In this document: piece after piece, positions 6,097 to 12,152 of the stretch | Position numbering within the stretch: position 1 is the stretch's first letter | How the letters are laid out: each line of letters opens with the position of its first letter | NCBI GenBank assembly: GCA_009775265.1 | Contig: VSPG01000054.1 | Span: 1-12,152, forward strand | From: Muribaculaceae bacterium | Lineage (GTDB): Bacteria; Bacteroidota; Bacteroidia; Bacteroidales; Muribaculaceae | Length of the DNA: 12,152 nt | Direction of reading: 5' to 3' | The notes under the pieces: generated by a model | The model's input: only the letters and a program-made list of their open reading frames with translations | Databases searched by the model: none | What the model was told of the DNA's origin: nothing | Translations under genes and position numbers: made by a program

Positions 6097-7329
6097 CTAC
6101 AGCAGCTCTGCGAGAAGCAGCAAGGCTTCCGTGGCTGCCCGGTCTATTACCCGCGCGCGGTTGCCGGGCAGATGCAGCAGGCGGCATTCTGTGGCATGTG
6201 GTGTGGATGCGGCTATCCACACCGTGCCTACAGGCTTTTCCGGCGTGCCGCCTCCGGGACCGGCAACGCCGCTTGTGGCCACTGCGCAGTCGCAGCCTAT
6301 CTGCGAGCGTGTGCCGTGAGCCATCTGTTTCACAACTTCGCGGCTCACGGCGCCGTGTGTCGCTATAGCCGACGGATCTACGCCGAGGAGGGCTGTCTTT
6401 GCGTCATTGGAATAGCTCACAACGCCGCCGAGGAACACATCGGAGCATCCTGCCACGGCAGTGATGCGCTGCGCAATGGTGCCCCCTGTACAGCTTTCGG
6501 CGCAACCCATAGTGAAGCCGCGCCGGCGGCATGCTGCGAGAGCTATTTCTGCGGCGGTGGCATCGCCGTCGTAGCGCAGGTTGTCGCCTAATAGTTCTTT
6601 TAGACGCGATGTTTCGCGCTGCATGTCGGCGTCGAGAGTGCCGGCATCGCTTCCGCGTCCGTCAAGACGCAGGCGTATCAGTCCGGGCACGGGCAGGTAT
6701 GCCAGATGCATGTGTCCGGGCAATGCGCTCTCCCAGGGCTCGAGGCGTTGGGCAAGCGCCGATTCGCTTATGCCGCCTGCCATAAGGCAGTGGTGGCGAA
6801 GTACGGCGTCGGAGTGGAAATGCCTGCACACTTCAGCGGCCACCTCCGGCAGCATGCCTTCGGTTTCGAAAGGGACGCCGGGCATCGACACGAGCACATG
6901 GCCGTCGCGTTCGAACCACATTATAGGCGCGGTGCCGAAACGGTTCTGAATCACGCGGCATGAGTCGGGCACGTCGGCCTGACAGGCTGTGAGGTCGTTC
7001 ATCTTTATGCCGCGCAGGGCGAACACACGCTCTATGTTGGCGGTGACGGATGCATCGCGCACCATTTTCCCTCCGAAAACTCCGGCGAGTGTGTGTTTGG
7101 TAATGTCGTCTTTTGTCGGGCCGAGGCCGCCGGTGCATATCACAAGTTCCGATTCGACAAGCGCGTTTGCGACGGCGCTGCGTATGTCGGCGGCATTGTC
7201 TGCCACGGTGCGCACGCTTGCTATGTCCCACCCCAACGGGCCGAACGTGCGGGCTATGGCGCCTGAATTGGTGTCGGTGACTTGTCCGATGAGAATCTCG
7301 TCGCCTATTATTATTATGGAGAGCTTCAT
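6097..7329 (-). CDS. cinA: CinA-family protein (nicotinamide-nucleotide amidohydrolase domain)
   Basis: 410 aa, full length for the two-domain CinA family. The N-terminal MoaB/molybdopterin-binding-like domain (about 1-170) shows GDEILIGQ (9-16), TGGLGPTKDDIT (66-77) and MPGVPFE (149-155); in studied homologues it hydrolyses ADP-ribose. The C-terminal PncC domain (about 257-410), which deamidates nicotinamide mononucleotide, shows AESCTGG (277-283), GGVVSYSN (301-308) and SGVAGPGGG (353-361). The likely role is NAD-related salvage or nucleotide clean-up in the cytoplasm; the competence name is historical. Its ATG overlaps the TGA of tsaD by four bases (ATGA), which points to translational coupling. 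It is the last gene of the minus-strand operon and ends at the terminator near 6040-6081. Confidence 0.96.
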   Translation of the reverse strand: MKLSIIIIGDEILIGQVTDTNSGAIARTFGPLGWDIASVRTVADNAADIRSAVANALVESELVICTGGLGPTKDDITKHTLAGVFGGKMVRDASVTANIERVFALRGIKMNDLTACQADVPDSCRVIQNRFGTAPIMWFERDGHVLVSMPGVPFETEGMLPEVAAEVCRHFHSDAVLRHHCLMAGGISESALAQRLEPWESALPGHMHLAYLPVPGLIRLRLDGRGSDAGTLDADMQRETSRLKELLGDNLRYDGDATAAEIALAACRRRGFTMGCAESCTGGTIAQRITAVAGCSDVFLGGVVSYSNDAKTALLGVDPSAIATHGAVSREVVKQMAHGTRSQIGCDCAVATSGVAGPGGGTPEKPVGTVWIAASTPHATECRLLHLPGNRARVIDRAATEALLLLAELL

Positions 7330-8354
7330 AGCGTCACGCGTGCGAACGGCACGGCATCGTAGCCGCAGAAATCCGAGTCGAGGTATTTGTAGTAGCCTGC
7401 TATGGCCACCATGGCCGCATTGTCGGTGGTGAAAGCCCGTTCCGGGATGAAGGCTTTGAGGCCGTGGCGCTCGCAGTAACGCGCCACGGCGTCGCGCACG
7501 CCGCTGTTGGCCGACACGCCGCCGCCAATGGCCACGGTGCGCACGCCGGTCTGCCGCACGGCTTTGTCGAGCTTGTCAAGAAGGATGTCTATTATCGTGG
7601 CTTGCAGCGAGGCGGCAAGGTCGGGCATGTTCTTTTCCACGAATCGAGGGTCTTCGGCCACGGCATCGCGCAGGGTGTACAGGAAAGACGTCTTCAGCCC
7701 GCTGAAGCTGTAGTCGAGTCCGGGGATATGCGGCTTGGCGAATTTGAAGCGCTTGGGGTCGCCCTCGGCGGCAAGGCGGTCTATGTGCGGGCCGCCGGGG
7801 TAGGGAAGTCCCATTACTTTGGCGCATTTGTCGAACGCTTCTCCTGCGGCGTCGTCGATAGTCTGCCCGAGCACTTCCATGTCGCGGTAGCTTCGCACGA
7901 GTATAAGCTGCGAGTTGCCTCCCGACACGAGCATGCAGAGAAATGGGAATTCGGGCACTTCGTCGTCGGCCTCGCGGCGCACGAAATGGCTGAGCACGTG
8001 CCCGTGCAGGTGGTTCACATCCACCATGGGCACACGCAGACCCAGCGACAGGCCTTTTGCGAAACTTGTGCCCACAAGCAATGAACCCAATAGTCCCGGG
8101 CCGCGGGTGAATGCTATGGCCGACAGTTCTCTCTTGTCTATTCCGGCGCGTCGCAGAGCCGTGTCCACGACGGGCACAATGTTTTGCTGATGAGCGCGTG
8201 AGGCAAGTTCGGGCACTACGCCTCCGTATTCTTCGTGCACTTTTTGCGAAGCGATGACATTGCTTAGCAGCAGTCCGTCGCGTATCACAGCGGCCGAAGT
8301 GTCGTCGCATGACGATTCTATGCCGAGGATGGTTATGTTTTTTTTGTCGTTCAT
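7326..8354 (-). CDS. tsaD: tRNA N6-adenosine threonylcarbamoyltransferase TsaD
   Basis: 342 aa, normal length. TsaD (Gcp/YgjD/Kae1 family) works with TsaB and TsaE to move the threonylcarbamoyl group to A37 of tRNAs that read ANN codons, making t6A; it is nearly universal. Visible motifs are GIESSCDDTS (11-20), the metal-binding HLHGH (H115 and H119), SFSGLKT (216-222), GGGVSANSGVR (277-287) and the late metal ligand in FTTDNAAM (D311). It starts 7 nt after the stop of the upstream membrane-protein gene and overlaps cinA by 4 nt, so the three genes form a tight operon. Nothing about the protein is unusual. Confidence 0.98.
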   Translation of the reverse strand: MNDKKNITILGIESSCDDTSAAVIRDGLLLSNVIASQKVHEEYGGVVPELASRAHQQNIVPVVDTALRRAGIDKRELSAIAFTRGPGLLGSLLVGTSFAKGLSLGLRVPMVDVNHLHGHVLSHFVRREADDEVPEFPFLCMLVSGGNSQLILVRSYRDMEVLGQTIDDAAGEAFDKCAKVMGLPYPGGPHIDRLAAEGDPKRFKFAKPHIPGLDYSFSGLKTSFLYTLRDAVAEDPRFVEKNMPDLAASLQATIIDILLDKLDKAVRQTGVRTVAIGGGVSANSGVRDAVARYCERHGLKAFIPERAFTTDNAAMVAIAGYYKYLDSDFCGYDAVPFARVTL

Positions 8355-8361
8355 GGATGCT

Positions 8362-8880
8362 TCAGAAAATATAGCCGAATACGGCGCACAGAGTGGAGCC
8401 GGAATAGCTTTTGATGAGTGTGTATCTGCCTTCGAACCCTAATTTCAGCCTGCTGCCGCAGCGGATTTCGAAGCCGGCGCCGAAATTTACGCCGAAGCGG
8501 CTGTGGTGGAGGCTCTGCTTTTTAGTGCCGTCGTGGAACACTTTGTTCCACGACGAGTAGTTCAGGCCGGCCAATGGGTAAAGCGCCACGCGCTCGCCCG
8601 TGAATGTGAAGGGCGTGTGCACGTTGAGGTCGAGGTTGAATGCGTCAAGTCCGTGGTGCTTGATGGCCCATCCCAGCTCGGGCGACAGGCGTATGTGGTT
8701 CGATATGCTGTATTGGAATACCATGCCGATGGCCAGCGATTCGTTTTTGCCTGCGTATCCTGTTTTAGCGCCTATGCTTTTTTCTCCGCGTGCAAACTGG
8801 GCGTTGGCCGTCGCGGGGCACATCATGAGTGCCGAGAATACCAGCATAACAGCGGTTGCGAATTTGTGTGCTTGTGTCAT
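8362..8880 (-). CDS. Small outer-membrane beta-barrel protein
   Basis: 172 aa. A Sec signal peptide covers about residues 1-27, ending ATANA before Q28. The mature part of about 145 residues alternates polar and hydrophobic residues with short turns, for example IGMVFQYSI, LSPELGWAI, VALYPLAGLNYS, RFGVNFGAGFEI and LKLGFEGRYTLI. It ends in Phe (VFGYIF), as expected of an outer-membrane barrel recognised by BamA. Length and strand pattern fit a small eight-stranded barrel of the OMP_b-brl/OmpA-like type; the family call is inference. It is the first gene of the operon with tsaD and cinA, with a TACTTTTG promoter box 19 nt before its ATG. Its role is unknown, and its link to tRNA modification may be only shared transcription. 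Confidence 0.85.
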   Translation of the reverse strand: MTQAHKFATAVMLVFSALMMCPATANAQFARGEKSIGAKTGYAGKNESLAIGMVFQYSISNHIRLSPELGWAIKHHGLDAFNLDLNVHTPFTFTGERVALYPLAGLNYSSWNKVFHDGTKKQSLHHSRFGVNFGAGFEIRCGSRLKLGFEGRYTLIKSYSGSTLCAVFGYIF

Positions 8881-8899
8881 AGTTGGGGATTTGATTCTG

Positions 8900-8907
8900 C
8901 AAAAGTA
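8900..8907 (-). promoter_or_regulatory. Bacteroidetes -7 box (TACTTTTG) for the omp-tsaD-cinA operon
   Basis: On the minus strand TACTTTTG fits TAnnTTTG and predicts a start near 8893, leaving a leader of about 12 nt before the ATG at 8880. The -33 element is weak. It lies between the xylanase terminator and the barrel-protein gene, so the operon has its own promoter. Confidence 0.7.
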
Positions 8908-8952
8908 CTAAAAAAACAGGAATAAGGTCGGGTGTTCTCGCCTGGTGGCAAC

Positions 8953-8984
8953 AAAAAAGCGAGTCCGACCGGACTCGCTTTTTT
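8953..8984. terminator. Strong terminator after the xylanase gene
   Basis: AAAAAAGCGAGTCC (8953-8966) pairs perfectly with GGACTCGCTTTTTT (8971-8984) around a four-base loop. Its minus-strand U-run follows the xylanase stop at 9005 by about 20 nt. It insulates the xylanase from the operon downstream. Confidence 0.92.
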
Positions 8985-9004
8985 GTTCGTTACGCTGTCG
9001 GTGC

Positions 9005-12000
9005 TTATCTGACAAGCATTTTCTCTGTTTTTGCAGAGCCGTCGGAATAAACGGTCTTGCGGATGAAAATGCCGTTTGCCGGACGTCCGATACGCATTCC
9101 CTGCACATTGTAGTATTCTTCGGCAACGATGTCCGCCTCATCTTCCACCGGGCTGGTAATAGAGGCCTGGCCTGCGAGATGGCGGAGCGCTCCGTGCACG
9201 CTGTAGAACGATTCTTTCGGATTCATGCTGCTGTCCCAGAGCAGGGGATTGCCTTTGCGCCATGAATCGTCGTCCTTTATGCCCCATATCATTACAGTCG
9301 GGCAGTTGGGCTCGGAGAGAGCCGCATTCACGGTCTCGCAATACTCTATGGCCTGACGAACGTCTGCGCCTTCCGAGCCGGGGTTGTCCTGTGCGATGTC
9401 CAGTTCGGTGATGATGCACTTCAGACCTATTTCTTCAAAGCGTCGGATATTGGCCACAAGTTTGTCGGCTTTTAGCTCGCCCACGGTGATGTGGCATTGC
9501 AGGCCTACGCCATGGATAGGCACACCCTTTTCCACAAGCGATTTGGCAAGGTTGTAGAACGCTTCGGCCTTGGGCTGGCCCATGAATTCCACGCCGTAGT
9601 CGTTAAGGTAGAGCTCTGCGTCGGGGTCGGCCTGATGAGCGTATTCGAATGCTTTTTCTATGAAGTCGGAACCGATGCCGAGCTGCCATACGGACTGGCG
9701 CAGCTTGAAGGATTTCGGGTCGGTCCATACGATGCTCTGGTCGTCGTCGAGACATTCATTCACTACGTCCCACTCGCGTATTTTCTTTTTGTAGCGCCCT
9801 GCCACTTTGTCGATGTGCTCTTTCATGATAGTGAGCAGTTCGTCGCGGGTGTATTTGTGGGAATTTATCTTTCCGTCGGAGGTGAGCCATCCGGGCACCT
9901 GTTTGTGCCAGACGAGAGTGTGGCCTCGGACGGCCATGTCGTTCTTGATGGCGAAATCAACGAGCCCGTCGGGGCCGCCGAAGCTGTAGCTGTCGCGCGA
10001 AGGGTGTATGGCGTCGAATTTCATGCAGTTCTCAGCCACAACCATGTTGAAGTTGGTGGAGATGAGCGATGCTTTGTCGGGCTGGTCGAGATAGCCGCGC
10101 CATACGGGGACGGCTACTCCGAGTCCTTTGCCTGCGCGGGTGGCGTATTCACGCATGGGCGTCGTGTCGCTGAAGTCATAGTTGTAGTCCACGAGGTAGT
10201 CGGAGTTGTCGGTTTTGTCGCCGCTTTCGCCGTCGTCGTAGATAGTGTCGCCCTGTCCGGAATATTCAAGGGATGTGACTTCGGCCACTATGGAATAGCC
10301 GTTGTCGGACTTCACTTCCTCTACTTTCCATGTATATGCTTTGGGGTATTGTATGCGGTAGGTCCATGCTGCGTCTGCTTCGTTGACCGCTGTGCGGCCT
10401 GCCGCAGTGAGCAGAGTGAACTTGTCGCCTACTTTGAGCGAGTGCTTGAAGGGAAGTTTTATTTCAAGAATCGGAGTCTTGTCGGAGGGTTGAAGGTCTT
10501 CGCCGCGGTTGTCGTAGCATACATTTCCTGTCACAGCGAGGCGGTCGTATGACTCTGCCGAGTTGATTTTGAAGCGCAGGCGGCCGGTGGGGCGCAGTCG
10601 CAGGTCCACGGGGGTGCTCTTTACGTAGTCGGCCAAAGTAAGAGTGCCCGGCACGTCTGTGCCGGGTTCTACGATGCCGTACACATCGGTGAGTCCGGCG
10701 ATGTTGCCGGTGCCGCCGAGCAGTCCGCCGTTGAAGACGGCCACAGCCACGGAACTGTTGGAGGATGTGCCGATGGCTCCGGGCAGTTTGTCGCGCTTGG
10801 CGGCTTCTGCATCATTTTCTATAAGGACTTTGCCGCCCATCACGGAAAGTGTGCCTGTGATGTTGTTCTCGTTGCCTGTGATGCGGTATGTTCCAGAACC
10901 TTCTTTTATGACACCCACCTGGCTGTTGCCTACGGGAGATATTTTTCCGGCGAGTTCGGAGTCACTGTTGGAGTAGCCCACGATGTAGTAGGAGCGGTAG
11001 CCGGTTTTGTCCTTATAGTGGCCGCTGAGGTTGCTGCCCTTTTCAGTGGCCAGCTTGCCGATGCGGAATGCGCGTGCTGTGCCGTTCACCTCCACGGATA
11101 GCGTGGCGCCGTCGTGGAGCGTGACGTCGTTGTTCATAAGGATGGAAGTGTAGTCGCCACCCGAGATGGCGGTGCGGATGTCCTCGGGGGTGAATTTCTT
11201 GCCTCCGTGGCAGAGCATCACGCCATACGAGCCGGCCTGTATTTCATTAAAGGGGTATATGTGCACGTCTCCGTCGAATTGGCTCCAGTCGGGGTGTGTG
11301 TTGCCTTTCTCCGTGCCGAGGTACATGCGCTCTCCGCCCGAATATATATTCAATGTGCCCGACCCTATGATGTTCGATGTCCAGTAGGCGTAGCGTGAAG
11401 TGTACACTTTAAGTTCCGTGTTTGCCGGGATGTTGATAGGTGTGCCGAATCTGGTGTATGAACTTGAAGTGCTCGATCTGTCGCAGAAATCGAGCACTCC
11501 GTTTTCGTATATCACATAATCGTCGAAACTTCCTGTGAGTACTATGTTGTCTATATAATAGGATGTACTGCTGGAGTTCAGGCCCACGTGGAGCATGTCG
11601 GACGTGTTTTCCGCAGGGGCGTCTTTAAGTTCGTAAGAACGCTTGCTCCACTGGCCTTCCGCACCCTGATCGACATAGTTTTCGTCTCCGTAAATCATAT
11701 CGGAGCCGAGCATCACATGCATCTGCTTGTAATTCTCTCCTCCCGCACGGCAGAAATCGAACTTGATGTTTGTAAAATTGTCGGTGAGATTTTTTCCTGC
11801 GAATTCTTCAGGGAGCTGTAGCTCCACATAGTCGTTCCAGTCTTTAAGGTCTACAAACAGGACTTTGTTCAGTGGGTTGGAAGGGTCGGCTACGACCTTG
11901 GCTGTAGATGTGGTTTCTGCTCCGTAGCGGTTCCAGAGTGTCAGCTCCTGGCCGATTTCGTAGTTTTCGAAATCGCACACATTCAGAGCTTCTGCGCTCG

Positions 12001-12052
12001 CTGCCGCCGGAAACAATACCGGAATGGCGAGCGGTAAAATGAATTTCTTCAT
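9005..12052 (-). CDS. Multidomain secreted GH10 endo-1,4-beta-xylanase with passenger-like region
   Basis: 1015 aa; single-domain GH10 enzymes are about 350 aa. A signal peptide (1-20, ending AAASA) is followed by a jelly-roll, CBM-like module (about 22-175: CDFENYEIGQ to YYIDNIVLTG). Residues about 185-600 are Gly/Asn/Ser-rich and resemble a beta-helical autotransporter passenger: GSGTYRITGNENNITG, then NGGLLGGTGN, then a closing segment with YDRLAVTGN and LKVGDKFTLLTAAG. The GH10 domain (about 635-960) has NMVVAENCMKFD, VRGHTLVWHKQVPGWL, the acid/base in WDVVNE (E766), GVGLQCH, the nucleophile in ITELD (E883) and WGIKDDDSW. All are intact, so it should hydrolyse internal beta-1,4 bonds of xylan outside the cytoplasm. 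Residues 968-1015 (YYNVQGMRI...GIFIRK...KMLVR) are the tail shared with the proteins at 467 and 1732. The gene stands alone with its own terminator; no SusC/D neighbour is in the window. Confidence 0.95.
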   Translation of the reverse strand: MKKFILPLAIPVLFPAAASAEALNVCDFENYEIGQELTLWNRYGAETTSTAKVVADPSNPLNKVLFVDLKDWNDYVELQLPEEFAGKNLTDNFTNIKFDFCRAGGENYKQMHVMLGSDMIYGDENYVDQGAEGQWSKRSYELKDAPAENTSDMLHVGLNSSSTSYYIDNIVLTGSFDDYVIYENGVLDFCDRSSTSSSYTRFGTPINIPANTELKVYTSRYAYWTSNIIGSGTLNIYSGGERMYLGTEKGNTHPDWSQFDGDVHIYPFNEIQAGSYGVMLCHGGKKFTPEDIRTAISGGDYTSILMNNDVTLHDGATLSVEVNGTARAFRIGKLATEKGSNLSGHYKDKTGYRSYYIVGYSNSDSELAGKISPVGNSQVGVIKEGSGTYRITGNENNITGTLSVMGGKVLIENDAEAAKRDKLPGAIGTSSNSSVAVAVFNGGLLGGTGNIAGLTDVYGIVEPGTDVPGTLTLADYVKSTPVDLRLRPTGRLRFKINSAESYDRLAVTGNVCYDNRGEDLQPSDKTPILEIKLPFKHSLKVGDKFTLLTAAGRTAVNEADAAWTYRIQYPKAYTWKVEEVKSDNGYSIVAEVTSLEYSGQGDTIYDDGESGDKTDNSDYLVDYNYDFSDTTPMREYATRAGKGLGVAVPVWRGYLDQPDKASLISTNFNMVVAENCMKFDAIHPSRDSYSFGGPDGLVDFAIKNDMAVRGHTLVWHKQVPGWLTSDGKINSHKYTRDELLTIMKEHIDKVAGRYKKKIREWDVVNECLDDDQSIVWTDPKSFKLRQSVWQLGIGSDFIEKAFEYAHQADPDAELYLNDYGVEFMGQPKAEAFYNLAKSLVEKGVPIHGVGLQCHITVGELKADKLVANIRRFEEIGLKCIITELDIAQDNPGSEGADVRQAIEYCETVNAALSEPNCPTVMIWGIKDDDSWRKGNPLLWDSSMNPKESFYSVHGALRHLAGQASITSPVEDEADIVAEEYYNVQGMRIGRPANGIFIRKTVYSDGSAKTEKMLVR

Positions 12053-12152
12053 GGTTTTGGATGAAAATAGGTAAAAATTGTTTTTAGGTATTTATTAAAC
12101 AATATTAATAAATATCCATGACATGTCAATAATGATTTGTTTCAGAGTTGAA
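12053..12152 (-). promoter_or_regulatory. AT-rich upstream region of the xylanase gene
   Basis: The 100 bases before the xylanase ATG contain a perfect 10-bp palindrome TGACATGTCA (12119-12128) and an inverted repeat TTTATTAA (12091-12098) with TTAATAAA (12105-12112). No exact TAnnTTTG box is present. These could be operator sites for a regulator, but AT-rich DNA makes such repeats by chance, so this is weak. Confidence 0.3.

Noticed and set aside
9491..10552. 353-residue open frame on the plus strand opposite the xylanase
   Set aside because: It lies opposite the GH10 and passenger coding region and has low-complexity Val/Gly/Phe-rich content with no domain.

Overview
The window reads as a gut-type Bacteroidales chromosome, most likely Muribaculaceae-like. 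The reasons are Bacteroidetes TAnnTTTG promoter boxes, starts without clear Shine-Dalgarno sequences, a SusB-like GH97 lipoprotein, a secreted GH10 xylanase, and secreted proteins that share a short Bacteroidales-type C-terminal tail (YFNLQGIRV...GGIYIRR...KVLVK). The family assignment is inference. Genes are mostly high in G/C at third codon positions.

Layout. 1-250: a terminator hairpin, then a non-coding block of nested hairpins carrying two copies of CCGCATAGCGG. 253-466: a Bacteroidetes promoter and a leader of about 200 nt with a short ORF overlapping an intrinsic terminator, which looks like an attenuator. 467-2376: two adjacent secreted proteins of unknown function (396 and 214 aa) with near-matching C-terminal tails, separated by a strong terminator. 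2377-2726: four tandem repeats of about 74 bp, each with a promoter-like -33/-7 pair facing downstream. 2727-6006: a probable two-gene unit, GH97 alpha-glucosidase lipoprotein then galactokinase. 6007-6096: hairpins between converging genes. 8880-6097 (minus): a compact operon of a small outer-membrane barrel protein, tsaD and cinA. 8953-8984: terminator. 12052-9005 (minus): a 1015-aa multidomain GH10 xylanase containing a long autotransporter-passenger-like region and ending in the same tail as the first two genes. 12053-12152: AT-rich upstream region.

How it fits together. The carbohydrate genes (GH97, galK, GH10) suggest use of plant or host glycans, but there is no SusC/SusD pair, so this is not a classical PUL. 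The tsaD-cinA block is housekeeping (t6A tRNA modification and nucleotide repair/salvage). The points most worth a second look are the tandem promoter repeats before the GH97 gene, the terminator-overlapping leader ORF, the tail shared by three unrelated secreted proteins, and the xylanase with an autotransporter-like passenger but no autotransporter barrel. I see no CRISPR array, transposase, tRNA, rRNA or defence locus, and no clearly new multi-gene system.
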